Positions 45,164 through 53,904 of a stretch of 64,000 nucleotides of DNA are shown in pieces. Both the position numbers and the translations under genes were made by a program. Source of the DNA: CAWAQA01 sp963784065 (GTDB lineage Bacteria; Acidobacteriota; Vicinamibacteria; Vicinamibacterales; UBA2999); the NCBI GenBank assembly GCA_963784065.1, contig CAWAQA010000003.1:124001-188000 (forward strand), in the 5' to 3' direction. How positions within the stretch are numbered: position 1 is the first letter of the stretch; each line of letters opens with the position of its first letter. Below the pieces are notes generated by a model. It saw only the letters and a program-made list of their open reading frames with translations, was not told the origin of the DNA and made no database searches.

Positions 45164-46241
45164 TGGACCGCCCACGCTCGGCGCTGCCGCCGGGCGTGCT
45201 GTCGATGCACGTCCTGCCCGGCCGATCACCACGATCGCGACTGGGACGCGATCATCGTCCCGCGCGAGGTGAAGGAACGGCTGCTCGCACAGGCGCTGCT
45301 GGTGCTGCAGCACGGGCGCAAGCTCTCGATGCTCTCGGGGCTGCCGCACGGGCTGATCGTCCTCGCCGGCCCGCCGGGAACGGGCAAGACAACGCTGGCG
45401 CGCGGCCTCGCGCAGGTGGCGGCGCTGGCGCTCGCGCGCCAGGGCGCGACCGCGCTGATCGAGATCAACCCGCACGCGTTTCCGAGCGACATGCTCGGCG
45501 AGAGCCAGCGCAACGTGACGCGGCTGCTGACCGAGACCATCCCCGAGATCGCCGCGCGGCGCCCGTTCACCGTGGTGCTCATCGACGAGGTCGAGAGCTT
45601 TGCCGTCCGCCGCTCGAGCGCGTCGTTCGAGGCGAACCCCGTGGACGTGCACCGCGCCACCGATGCGGTGCTGCTCGGCATCGACGAGATTGCGAAGACC
45701 CTGCCGTCCGTGCTGTTCGTCACGACGACCAATTTCATCGAAGCGGTGGACGAGGCGTTCCTGTCGCGCGCCGACCTGGTGATGCGCTTCGCGCTGCCCG
45801 ATCGCGATACCGTCGAGCGCATCCTCGGGCACGCGCTCGGCGAGCTCGCCGTGCAGTGGCCGGCGCTGCTGCCGCTCACGCGCGATGCGGCGCGGCTCGT
45901 CGGAGCTGGCGGCGCTCTGCGAGGGCTGGGACGGCCGGCGCATCCGCAAGCTGGTGCTCGCGGCCCTCGCCCAGCGCCTGGACGTCGCCCGCGACCCAGC
46001 GAAGCTGTCGTGGGACGACCTGTTCTCCGCCGCGCGCAAGAAGGGCGGCGTCGAGTGGGCCGGCGGCGCGGCGCTGACCTCGCGTGAGATGTTTCCCGAC
46101 GTCCCGAAGGAGCTGATGCACGACCACGATCACGGGCACGGTCCGCACACGCACACCCATACCCATCAAAAAGATGAAGATGAGCACTCGCACTCGTCGC
46201 CAGGCGGACCTGGCGGTCCGCCTCTTCATCGACCCAAGTGA
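45163..46241 (+). CDS. Pch2/TRIP13-like AAA+ ATPase with His-rich C-terminal tail (two frameshifts)
   Basis: ATG 45163 overlaps the bicupin stop. After a shift near 45220 the chain reads DRDWDAIIVPREVKERLL, Walker A AGPPGTGKTTLARGLAQ, IEINPHAFPSDMLGESQRNV, Walker B VVLIDEVESFAVRR, sensor/Arg-finger region LFVTTTNFIEAVDEAFLSRAD. DEVES and TTxNxxExxDxAFxxRAD match the Pch2/TRIP13 group, which remodels HORMA proteins. A shift near 45900 leads to LCEGWDGRRIRKLVLAAL (lid) and a tail with HDHDHGHGPHTHTHTHQ, likely metal-binding. No HORMA or CD-NTase gene is nearby. I infer a role in maturing or remodelling the bicupin. Confidence 0.75.
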
Positions 46242-46419
46242 CTGATGTTCGGTGGGGCAGGAACTGGTCTGTGCGAGATGGCTGCACGAACGGCCCAGTG
46301 CGCTCGCGATACGTTGGACGCGTGTCCGCTCGAGACCGCCCCGCTACCGACTGCCGCGATGACGGCGCGTCAGCGTTTCCGGACTACTCGCCGCGGCCCG
46401 CTGCTGCATCGGCCATCAT

Positions 46420-46626
46420 TCACCTCGCGGCGAATACGATGACGGCCGCCGCGGCGATGCCTACGCCGATCGCGACGGCGACGCCTCGCATGAACGCCTG
46501 CGTACGGCGGTCACTCGCGGCGCCTTGCGCTCGCCACCGCTCCCACGACGCGGCGTGTTCGTCACTCATCTGCAAGACGGCGGGCAGAGGCAGGGAGGCC
46601 TCTCCAGTGCGTATCAGGGTATCCAT
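46420..46626 (-). CDS. Small C-terminally anchored membrane protein
   Basis: The protein is 68 aa from ATG 46626 (GAGGAC upstream). Soluble N-terminus with SDEHAASWERWRAQGAASDR, then one membrane helix GVAVAIGVGIAAAAVIVFAAR. Not recognised. Confidence 0.5.
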   Translation of the reverse strand: MDTLIRTGEASLPLPAVLQMSDEHAASWERWRAQGAASDRRTQAFMRGVAVAIGVGIAAAAVIVFAAR

Positions 46627-46823
46627 GATGTCCTCGGTGTTGGCGCCATCGCTACCATGGCATCGTAGTTCGTTCGCTCCGCTGCTGATGTGCAATCGGG
46701 AACAGACACCGCTCGATGTGACCGCTTAGGCTGACCACGGCTCGCATCGCGGGTCAACGGGCGCGGAGACCGCCGCCGGTCCGCGCACGGGAAACCGACG
46801 TCGGGCGGACGCCAGGCACCCGC

Positions 46824-47495
46824 ATGCACAGCAAGACGAAACCAGACGCCGCGCCGTCTCTCCGCCGCCTGCTCGATTCGCTTCAGGTCGCAGCGACCAG
46901 TGCGGCTTTCCCGCCGTCGGCGACCATCTTCGCCCAGGGCGATCCGGCAGCCGTCGTCATGTACCTCAACACCGGCCGCGTCCGGCTCTCCGTGACGTCT
47001 CCGCGCGGCAGGGAGGCCGAGGTCAGAACGCTCCGTGCGCACGAGTTCTTCGGCGAAGACATCATGGCCGGACGCCGCCGGCGGATGATGACGGCCCAGG
47101 CCGTGACCGCGAGCTCGGTCATCATGGTCGACGCCCGCGAGATGCGCCATCAGCTCCGCCGTCATACGGCGCTCGCCGACTGGTTCCGTTCCCACATGCT
47201 GGTCAGGAACATCCGCGGCGAGGAAGCTCTGGTGGACCAGATGTTCAACTGCGTCGAGAAACGGCTCGCGCGCGCACTCCTGTCGCTTGCCCGCTATGGC
47301 AAGCTCGGCAGACCGCATCGCACCGTATCCGGTCTTTCCACGACAACCCTGGCCGAGATGCTGGGGACGACGCGATCGCGTGTGGTGATGCTGATGAAGC
47401 GGTTTCGCGAGCTCGGATTCATCGCGGACGACGGCCAACCGGACGGCGCCGTTCGGATTCACCGATCTCTGGTGAGCGTCGTTCTTCGGGATTGA
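46824..47495 (+). CDS. Crp/Fnr-family transcriptional regulator
   Basis: The protein is 223 aa. Cyclic-nucleotide-binding-like domain about 30-130 (IFAQGDPAAVVMYLNTGRVRLSV, EFFGEDIMAG) and winged HTH about 155-220 (TTTLAEMLGTTRSRVVMLMKRFRELGF). The phosphate-binding cassette RSS of true CRP is not evident (RRRRMMTA instead), so the ligand is uncertain; no Cys cluster for Fe-S as in FNR. It converges with a paralogue (47529-48206), 33 nt apart. Confidence 0.85.
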   Translation: MHSKTKPDAAPSLRRLLDSLQVAATSAAFPPSATIFAQGDPAAVVMYLNTGRVRLSVTSPRGREAEVRTLRAHEFFGEDIMAGRRRRMMTAQAVTASSVIMVDAREMRHQLRRHTALADWFRSHMLVRNIRGEEALVDQMFNCVEKRLARALLSLARYGKLGRPHRTVSGLSTTTLAEMLGTTRSRVVMLMKRFRELGFIADDGQPDGAVRIHRSLVSVVLRD

Positions 47496-47528
47496 AGCGG
47501 AGGAACCGGGCGGGCGGCGCCCGTCGCG

Positions 47529-48206
47529 CTAATCGTGCAGGATGACGCTCATCAGCGAGCTGTTGACTTTGATCCCGCCGTTGTACTCGATGAACCCGAG
47601 GTCGCGGAACTTGTTCATGAAGAAGTTCACCCGCGACCGCGTGGTCCCGACGATCTCCGCGAGCGTCTCCTGCGAAAGCTTCGGCAGCATGCGTTGCGGC
47701 TTGTCCGCCTGGCCGTAACGCGCCAGGAGCAGGAGCGTGCGCGCCAGCCGCTTTTCACTCGAGTTGAACAGCTGATCGACGAGGTCCTCCTCGATCCGAA
47801 TGTTCCGCGCGAGCATGTGCGTGAGAAACCGGTCCGCGAGCGACGGCTGGTCGTGCAGCATCCGGGTCATGTCGTCCTTCGCGACGGCCAGCAGCGTGGT
47901 GGCGGTCAGCGCCCGCGCCGTGGCCATACGGCGCGGCTGGCCCGCGAGGCACCCTTCGCCGAAGAACGCGCCGGCGTCCAGGACGGCGACGACGGCCTCC
48001 TTGCCGCTGCGGGACAGCACCGACAGCTTCACGCTCCCCTGCTGGATGTACAGAACCGTGGCGGCCGGATCACCTTGCGAGAAGATGACCGCCGACCGCC
48101 GGTATTTGGCCGCCGTCCCGGTCGTATTCGTCGAGCTCAGGAACTCGTGCAGATCGAACGCCGCCAGCGGCGGCGGGAGCTTGACGACTTTGGTGCCACT
48201 GCGCAT
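47529..48206 (-). CDS. Crp/Fnr-family transcriptional regulator
   Basis: The protein is 225 aa. Effector domain VIFSQGDPAATVLYIQQGSVKLSV, AFFGEGCLAGQPRRMATARA; dimer helix; HTH SQETLAEIVGTTRSRVNFFMNKFRDLGF. Closely similar along its length to the convergent gene at 46824-47495, including the unusual C-terminus SSLMSVILHD versus RSLVSVVLRD. No Fe-S cysteines. Targets not visible; nearby chaperone and envelope-stress genes are candidates by position only. Confidence 0.87.
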   Translation of the reverse strand: MRSGTKVVKLPPPLAAFDLHEFLSSTNTTGTAAKYRRSAVIFSQGDPAATVLYIQQGSVKLSVLSRSGKEAVVAVLDAGAFFGEGCLAGQPRRMATARALTATTLLAVAKDDMTRMLHDQPSLADRFLTHMLARNIRIEEDLVDQLFNSSEKRLARTLLLLARYGQADKPQRMLPKLSQETLAEIVGTTRSRVNFFMNKFRDLGFIEYNGGIKVNSSLMSVILHD

Positions 48207-48279
48207 GTGATGCGACGGATCATGTCACACTCGGCCGCAGGCGAGGGTCGTATAAACGGCGGCTTCCATCTCCCGCCGG

Positions 48280-48744
48280 TCACTCGAGCTCTGCTATCCG
48301 ATCCTCGGCCTGCCGCTTCAACACGGCGGCATCACGCACGATCCGGTGCTCGCCGTCACGATCGAAATGCGGGACGCGCCGATCGAGCGCGGAAATGAGG
48401 TCGCGCAACCGCTTGCGCAGGTCCTTGCGCTCCTGGTCGGTTGACGGGCGATCCGGTGCCAGATCCGGCGGCGCCGCCGACGGAGCGGCGGCCGCGTGGG
48501 CGCGGTGCAACGCCCCTTCCGCATAGACCGGCGTCAGCCCCGAGGCCCAGCGCAGCAGCTGCACGTGGGTCTGCTGACGAGACTCGACATCGGTCACGAG
48601 GAGGCTCTCGGCGTGGTTCGCCGGTGCGAACTCGAGCCATCCTTCCCACGTGCCGTCGCCCATCTGGCGCCCGACGACGCGGCCATCGAACGCGCCGCGT
48701 CGATCCTCGATGACGCCTCCAAACACGTGCAGTACGTCGGTCAC
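48280..48744 (-). CDS. Hypothetical protein downstream of groEL
   Basis: The protein is 154 aa with a GTG start at 48744 behind AGGGGG, 35 nt after the groEL stop. N-terminal half beta-rich (FGGVIEDRRGAFDGRVVGRQ, GTWEGWLEFAPANHAESLLV), then a Pro/Ala linker and a charged helix (RKDLRKRLRDLISALDRRV). Not recognised. Likely the third gene of the groESL operon. Confidence 0.55.
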   Translation of the reverse strand: MTDVLHVFGGVIEDRRGAFDGRVVGRQMGDGTWEGWLEFAPANHAESLLVTDVESRQQTHVQLLRWASGLTPVYAEGALHRAHAAAAPSAAPPDLAPDRPSTDQERKDLRKRLRDLISALDRRVPHFDRDGEHRIVRDAAVLKRQAEDRIAELE

Positions 48745-48779
48745 TGTTTCCCCCTGTCCTTCAGGCTCGACCCGCGGCG

Positions 48780-50391
48780 TCAGTACATCCCGCCCGAAGC
48801 ATGGCCACCGGCGCCGTTCTTTTCCGGAATCTGCGAAATCAGCGCCTCGGTCGTCAGCAGGAGGGAGGACACGGACGCGGCGTTCTGCAGCGCACTGCGC
48901 ACGACCTTGGCCGGGTCGATCACACCCGCCGCCACCAGGTCTTCGTAGATCTCGGTCGCGGCGTTGAAGCCCACGTGCAGCTTCATCTCCTTCACCTTGG
49001 CGACGACGATCGATCCTTCCGCGCCGGCGTTGCTGGCGATATGGCGCATCGGCGCCTCAATCGCGCGACGCACTATTTGAACGCCGACGAGCTGATCACC
49101 GGTGAGCGTCAGGGCGTCGAGGGCTGCGGCCGCGCGCAGCAGCGCGACGCCGCCGCCGGCGACGATGCCCTCTTCGACCGCCGCCTTCGTGGCGTGCATG
49201 GCGTCCTCGACGCGCGCCTTCTTCTCCTTCATCTCGGTCTCGGTGGCGGCGCCGACCTTGATGATGGCGACGCCGCCGACCAGCTTCGCCAGCCGCTCCT
49301 GCAGCTTCTCGCGGTCGTAGTCCGAGGTCGTGTCCTCGATCTGGACGCGGATCTGCCTGACGCGGCCCTCGATTGCCGGCGTGCCGCCGCCGCCCTCGAT
49401 GATCGTGGTGGTGTCCTTGTCAATGGTCACCTTCTTCGCCGACCCCAGGTCCGCGATGGTGATGTTGCTCGAGCCTCATGCCGAGGTCTTCGGTAATCGC
49501 GCGTCCACCGGTGAGCGTCGCGATGTCCTCGAGCATGGCCTTGCGCCGATCGCCGAAGCCGGGCGCCTTCACCGCCGCTGCCTTGAGCGTCCCGCGCAGC
49601 TTGTTGACCACCAGCGTCGCCAGCGCCTCGCCGTCCACGTCCTCGGCGATGACGAGCAGCGGCCGGCCGAGCTTCGCCACCTGCTCGAGCACCGGCAGCA
49701 GGTCGTTCAACGCGCCGATCTTCTTCTCGTGGATCAGGATGACCGGATCCTCGAGCACCACTTCCATGCGTTCGGGATCGGTCACGAAATACGCGGAGAG
49801 GTAGCCGCGATCGAGCTGCATGCCTTCCACGACCTCCAGAGAGGTTTCGAGCGTCTTCGCTTCCTCGACGGTGATGACGCCGTCCTTCCCGACCTTCTCC
49901 ATCGCCTCGGCGATGATGGAGCCGATCGCCTGGTCCCCGTTGGCGGAGATCATGCCGACCTGGGCGACCATGTTGCCCGAGACCGGCTGTGCCATCGCGC
50001 GGATCGCGCCGACGATCGCTTCGACGGCGCGATCGATGCCGCGCTTCAACTCCATCGGGTTGGCGCCGGCCACTACGTTCTTGACACCTTCGCGGTAGAT
50101 CGCCTGCGCCAGCACGGTGGCGGTCGTCGTGCCGTCGCCCGCCGTGTCGGACGTCTTGCTCGCGACCTCGCGGACCATCTGCGCGCCCATGTTCTCCAGC
50201 GGATCCTTGAGATCGATCTCCTTGGCGACCGTGACGCCGTCCTTGGTGATCGTGGGAGAGCCGAACTTCCGATCGAGGATCACGTTGCGGCCGCGCGGGC
50301 CGAGGGTCACCTTGACCACGTTGGCGAGCTGGTCGATGCCGCGGAGGATCGCCTGACGCGACTGCTCTCCGTAAATAATCTGCTTTGCCAT
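48780..50391 (-). CDS. groEL: GroEL chaperonin (one frameshift)
   Basis: About 537 aa after repair. Start MAKQIIYGEQSR; DTAGDGTTTATVLAQ (ATP site), KNVVAGANPMELKRGID, RGYLSAYFVTD, ITEDLG. Near nt 49470 the frame shifts from LGMRL to SNITIADLGSAKKVTIDKD, then GGVAIIKVGAATETEMKEKK and VEEGIVAGGGVALL. C-terminus is short (HASGGMY), without the long Gly-Gly-Met repeat. As groEL is normally essential, the shift is best read as a sequence error unless another copy exists elsewhere. It starts 15 nt after groES. Confidence 0.93.
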
Positions 50392-50406
50392 TTGTCCTCG
50401 CCAGTC

Positions 50407-50700
50407 TTATGTGCGGTCCATCACGGCGAGCACTTCGTCTTCGCGCATGATCAGGTACTTCTCGCCCTCGAGGGTGACTTCCTGCCCCGAGTACTTGCCG
50501 AACAGGATCGTGTCGCCGTCCTTGACGTCGAGCGGCCGCCGGTCGCCGTCGTCGCTGACCTTGCCGTCACCGACGGCGAAGACCTTGCCGCGCTGCGGCT
50601 TCTCCCTGGCGGAGTCCGGAATGATGATGCCGCCAACGTTCTGTTCGCCCTCGTCGAGACGTTGAACGAAGATGCGGTCGTGCAGAGGTCTGGCTTTCAT
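50407..50700 (-). CDS. groES: GroES co-chaperonin
   Basis: The protein is 97 aa from ATG 50700 with GGAGCG upstream. MKARPLHDRIFVQRLDEGEQ, mobile loop NVGGIIIPDSAREKP, QRGKVFAVGDGKV, GDTILFGKYSGQEV, YLIMREDEVLAVM. The 7-mer caps GroEL. No CIRCE element is visible upstream; a 20-bp palindrome at 50764-50783 is the only candidate control site. Confidence 0.95.
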   Translation of the reverse strand: MKARPLHDRIFVQRLDEGEQNVGGIIIPDSAREKPQRGKVFAVGDGKVSDDGDRRPLDVKDGDTILFGKYSGQEVTLEGEKYLIMREDEVLAVMDRT

Positions 50701-50763
50701 AAGGTGCGCTCCAGTTGTGTGGCGAGAATGTACCGACAGGGTACTGCGCGCGGCCACCCGGCG

Positions 50764-50783
50764 GATGTTCACTAGTGAACATC
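50764..50783. promoter_or_regulatory. Perfect 20-bp palindrome upstream of groES
   Basis: GATGTTCACTAGTGAACATC is its own reverse complement. It lies 63 nt upstream of groES. The size suits a TetR- or other HTH-dimer site. A partial copy lies at 51518-51535. Confidence 0.6.
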
Positions 50784-50944
50784 GGGCTGCGGGCTGCGGG
50801 CTCGATGATCAGGAACGGTGGGATGCAGCAACCCTGAGGTCACTGCTCTTCACGCAGGACTCGACCATGCCACGTCCGCTGCGCTCCGTTCCGGATGTCT
50901 CGTTTGGAACAGCGGCGATTCACCCGCCGGTCCACCCTCTATGC

Positions 50945-51121
50945 ATGGCAACCGACGACGAGACCACGGACCAACGCCAGGCCCGCCTCGAATTCATGCT
51001 CGAGGAATTCCGCGCCGCGCAACAGCGGCGGCGCGTCAAGGAGGGAATCGCGTTGTGGAATCGCACGGTGGCGCAGGCGGTCCTTTCCGAGAAGCCACCG
51101 GCGCCGGGCAAGCTCAATTGA
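50945..51121 (+). CDS. Small hypothetical protein
   Basis: The protein is 58 aa; charged and helical (QARLEFMLEEFRAAQQRRRV), ending EKPPAPGKLN. The frame is open upstream but weakly protein-like. Its stop lies 6 nt from the convergent gene stop at 51128. Confidence 0.35.
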   Translation: MATDDETTDQRQARLEFMLEEFRAAQQRRRVKEGIALWNRTVAQAVLSEKPPAPGKLN

Positions 51122-51127
51122 CCCGGG

Positions 51128-51379
51128 TCAGGGCGACGAACGATATCGTTGGAGCAGCCAGAAAGACCCTGTCCCCGCCGTCTCCCACGCATCCGCCTTG
51201 TCACCTTCGGCCAGCACGAGCAGGGACGCCAGGGCAGCCTTGCGATTGCGCTCGCCGGTGGAGATGCTCATGACGCTGCCGCTACCGGTCGCGCGGCGGA
51301 CGTCCCAGGTAAAGCCGGTCGGACTGAGGATGTAGTCGCCGTGCGGCGGGTGTGCGGTGAATATGTCGCGGCGCATCAC
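51128..51379 (-). CDS. Small hypothetical protein
   Basis: The protein is 83 aa. SPTGFTWDVRRATGSGSVMSI, then a helix GERNRKAALASLLVLAEGDKADAW and GTGSFWLLQRYR. The beta-beta-helix-beta layout is like small DUF2188-type domains, but the match is not firm. Confidence 0.42.
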   Translation of the reverse strand: MMRRDIFTAHPPHGDYILSPTGFTWDVRRATGSGSVMSISTGERNRKAALASLLVLAEGDKADAWETAGTGSFWLLQRYRSSP

Positions 51380-51517
51380 CGCGTCTCGCTAGCATGGGCG
51401 GAAGGTGCGTGGTCCATGGTCGAAATAGTGGCACGTTGCCACCCTCGCCGCTGTGCACAAGAGCACAGACGAGGTCCGGCCCGTGCACCTACGATGCGCG
51501 CCGTTCTGTAAGACCGC

Positions 51518-51535
51518 GATGTTCACTTATGGACA
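51518..51535. promoter_or_regulatory. Imperfect copy of the groES palindrome
   Basis: GATGTTCACTTATGGACA shares its first ten bases with the site at 50764 and is an imperfect palindrome. It lies about 75 nt upstream of the membrane-protein gene at 51610. Confidence 0.4.
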
Positions 51536-51609
51536 AACGCGGGATGACCGCATCGAGTAGGCTCACAGCAACGTCCGCGCGCACAAGTCAATATACGCCG
51601 AGGCAGGCC

Positions 51610-51858
51610 ATGTACTTTACCTACCATCGCATCAGCAGGATTTCGGTGCTAACGGCTCTGGCGACGATGGCATCGGTCGCGATCGTCGCCGGAGTGGCGG
51701 CGATCATGCTAGTGATCGTCGTCGCCATCAGCGGCGTGGCGCTCCTTCGTGTCATCGGCGCCATCCGTCCGGCCACGTCACGTGTGCCCGCCGCGGACCA
51801 GGCAACCATCGAAGGGGTGGTCGTGAGCTCGACGGACATCGCCGACCAACGCATCTGA
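51610..51858 (+). CDS. Small membrane protein
   Basis: The protein is 82 aa from ATG 51610. One long hydrophobic stretch (LATMASVAIVAGVAAIMLVIVVAISGVALL), then a short polar tail. It lies 19 nt ahead of the YtxH gene, probably co-transcribed. Not recognised. Confidence 0.45.
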   Translation: MYFTYHRISRISVLTALATMASVAIVAGVAAIMLVIVVAISGVALLRVIGAIRPATSRVPAADQATIEGVVVSSTDIADQRI

Positions 51859-51877
51859 ATCGCCAGGAGAACAGCAT

Positions 51878-52255
51878 ATGAATGTACAAACGCGCGAGCG
51901 GCCAGACTACGGGTTCGTGATCGGACTCTTGACGGGCACGTTCGTCGGCGCCGGCCTGGTGATGTGGTTCGCCCCGCGATCCGCGTCAGAGCTTGGCGAG
52001 CGCATCAACGATTCGGCGACGCGCCTGGGCGAGCGGGCTTCCGCACAGTATCGGCAGGCGGGCGCCCGCGTCGGTGAAGCGGTCAACGAGCTCGCGCGAA
52101 AAGGCCAGGGCGTCGCTGGCGTTGTCGCCGAGGCAGTGGCGCGGGGCGCCAATGAGGTGGAGCGCCTGGCCACGGCCGTGCGGAGCGATGGCGTCGCCGA
52201 AACCAGGCCCTACGTGGCCAATGACCATTCGGCAGCCAAACCGCAGGCGCTCTAG
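51878..52255 (+). CDS. YtxH-domain envelope-stress-type protein
   Basis: The protein is 125 aa with AGGAG upstream of ATG 51878. YtxH signature: YGFVIGLLTGTFVGAGLVMWFAPRSASELGERI (Gly-rich membrane helix then APRSG-like turn), followed by a long amphipathic helix (RLGERASAQYRQAGARVGEAVNELARK). Anchored in the membrane with a cytoplasmic coiled-coil; family members are stress-linked but lack defined activity. Confidence 0.78.
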   Translation: MNVQTRERPDYGFVIGLLTGTFVGAGLVMWFAPRSASELGERINDSATRLGERASAQYRQAGARVGEAVNELARKGQGVAGVVAEAVARGANEVERLATAVRSDGVAETRPYVANDHSAAKPQAL

Positions 52256-52467
52256 GCTTGCGGAGGTGAGCGAGCGGCGTGTCGTTCCTGAATCACTCCC
52301 GGCCGCTGCGCTCCCGCCCCACCGCGCAGGCATGCGCGGCGGGGACCCCGGGATTCCACCCAGTTGCGGCCGGCAGATCGCGGTCGAAGGCTCGTGGTAG
52401 TGGTACTCAATCAGTTGATACGGTCCACTCCTGGCCTGTCTCTTCTGAATGGCTACCCGGGCCGCTC

Positions 52468-52656
52468 CTAGAGGCTGGGCGGAGCGGTCGGCACCAGCCT
52501 GGCGACCTTGCCGGCTGCGACTTCGAGCTGTGCCGTCATGATCGTCTTTTGAACGCTCGCGACCCGCGGCGTGCAGCCGCGCATCAACTGCGCGGCCCGC
52601 AGCGACGACACGACGACGAATTCGAACGCGTTCATTTCCTCTGGTCGTTGAATCAT
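52468..52656 (-). CDS. rpoZ: RNA polymerase omega subunit, isolated copy
   Basis: The protein is 62 aa from ATG 52656. NAFEFVVVSSLRAAQLMRGC, TPRV and TAQLEVAAGKVARL match the omega core helices (FxxVxxAxxRAxQLxxGxxPxV...xxAxxEVxxGK). Omega helps beta-prime folding and assembly. The usual neighbours (gmk, coaBC, spoT) are absent, so this may be an extra copy. The frame is open upstream as far as 52989 and could be read as a longer secreted protein, but that start overlaps the start of the plus-strand gene and has no RBS. Confidence 0.65.
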   Translation of the reverse strand: MIQRPEEMNAFEFVVVSSLRAAQLMRGCTPRVASVQKTIMTAQLEVAAGKVARLVPTAPPSL

Positions 52657-52987
52657 GGTTCTACCTGCCGTGTTGGGCCTGATGAGCCAATGGCGCTGCG
52701 CGTGCGTAATGCTGGACACGTTATCGTAGCGGACGCGCGCGCCAGGCTGTGTTCCAAACGGCACACGGACCAGAAATATCGGGTCCCTACAGAGCTCGGC
52801 ACCGTGGTTGAGCAGGCGCCAGGTAATCCGGGTCGACGTCAAGTCTGGGAACACATCGGTATTTCCCCAACAGCCGGACACCATACGCAACGCGTCCTCG
52901 GATTCGCCGTCGAGCGTGTGCAAGGCAGCACAGACACCGCCTGCCAGGCCTGCGATGATGGCCGCGAGAAAGACCCGGGAGGTCTCC
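52657..52987. other. Region between rpoZ and the divergent gene
   Basis: It contains the RBS of the plus-strand gene (GGGAGG, about 52978) and an open minus frame of 111 codons with a hydrophobic start. I consider it non-coding. Confidence 0.35.
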
Positions 52988-53677
52988 ATGACTAATGTGC
53001 GTGTGTCGGCAGTCGCGTTCCTCGCTTTCGTTCTGAGCGGCCAACTCCTGGTCGCGGAGTCGCCCTTCCGCTACCGCGAATACGCGCTCGAGAGCAGCGT
53101 CGCCGCGGTGCTCAAGATCAGCGGCCAACGCGAAAGCGAAACGAAGACGCTGCACCAGCGACCCGCGAGCATCCAGGAGCTCGAATGGCGGGCGCCCTAC
53201 GCGCGGGCCGGAGCCGGGCCGGCCGATCCGGTGCGTGATATTGTGTTCAGTTTCTACGACGACCAGCTGTACCAAGTCGTCGTGACCTACTCCCGCGATC
53301 GGATGGACGGCCTGACGAACGACGACCTGATCCAATCTCTTTCCGCGGCGTACGGTACGCCCGTGCTGCGGAACTCACGGCCCCCCCTCAGCGCCAACCC
53401 GGCCGACGTGCCCGAGGACATCACGGTTCTGGCGCAGTGGGAAGATGCCGTGTCGCTGCTCACGCTCACGCGCAACACCTACTCGCCTCAATTTCAGCTC
53501 GTCCTCAGCTCGAAGACGTTGACGCCGCGCGCTCACGCCGCCATCAAGGAGGCGCTCAGGCTGAACACACAGGAGGCGCCGCAGCGCGAACTGGATCAAC
53601 GCAAGAAGGCGATCGCCGACACGCTCGAGGCAAGCGAGAAAGCTCGCGTCGTGAACAAAGCCGCGTTCCGGCCCTGA
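52988..53677 (+). CDS. Exported hypothetical protein
   Basis: The protein is 229 aa. ATG 52988 is 5-6 nt after GGGAGG. Signal peptide VSAVAFLAFVLSGQLLVAES. Mature part: FRYREYALESSVAAVLKISG, RDIVFSFYDDQLYQVVVTYSRDRMDGLTNDDLIQSLSAAYG, LTRNTYSPQFQLVLSSKTL and a long C-terminal charged helix. The middle is like small domains that compute a charge or stoichiometry from a stored table; no family named. The next tiny gene starts 4 nt after its stop. Confidence 0.65.
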   Translation: MTNVRVSAVAFLAFVLSGQLLVAESPFRYREYALESSVAAVLKISGQRESETKTLHQRPASIQELEWRAPYARAGAGPADPVRDIVFSFYDDQLYQVVVTYSRDRMDGLTNDDLIQSLSAAYGTPVLRNSRPPLSANPADVPEDITVLAQWEDAVSLLTLTRNTYSPQFQLVLSSKTLTPRAHAAIKEALRLNTQEAPQRELDQRKKAIADTLEASEKARVVNKAAFRP

Positions 53678-53681
53678 CGCC

Positions 53682-53822
53682 ATGACGGCCGCCGCGGTGT
53701 TTCGTGACGTCGGGTGGGCACTGCTCCTGCTGATCGCTCTGCCAGCAGGCATTCTGCTGATCGGGACACCGATCGCGCTCTTCGTGCGGCTGATCATCGA
53801 GATCGTCGAGCGGCTCCAGTGA
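53682..53822 (+). CDS. 46-residue single-helix membrane protein
   Basis: MTAAAVFRDVGWALLLLIAL begins it, followed by PAGILLIGTPIALFVRLIIEIVERLQ and TGA. One or two hydrophobic spans. It starts 4 nt after the preceding stop and so is probably translated with it. Confidence 0.5.
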   Translation: MTAAAVFRDVGWALLLLIALPAGILLIGTPIALFVRLIIEIVERLQ

Positions 53823-53904
53823 GTCCACCAGCTGGTGAACCGCATCAACTCCGTCGAGGGGCGCGCCTGCCTTTGGCTGCGCCCGGGACGGGATCGCTCG
53901 CTGA

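Noticed and set aside
45163..46241. CBASS type III defence locus
   Set aside because: Only the TRIP13-like ATPase is present; no HORMA protein, CD-NTase or effector gene was seen within the window.
46238..46729. Plus-strand open frame of about 163 codons after the AAA+ gene
   Set aside because: It is Ala/Pro/Arg-rich without structure and overlaps a more plausible minus-strand membrane protein.
50701..50763. CIRCE element for groESL
   Set aside because: No TTAGCACTC-N9-GAGTGCTAA-like repeat exists between groES and the 20-bp palindrome.
52468..52989. Reading rpoZ as a 173-residue secreted protein
   Set aside because: The long start overlaps the plus-strand start codon, has no RBS, and only the last 62 residues match a family (omega).
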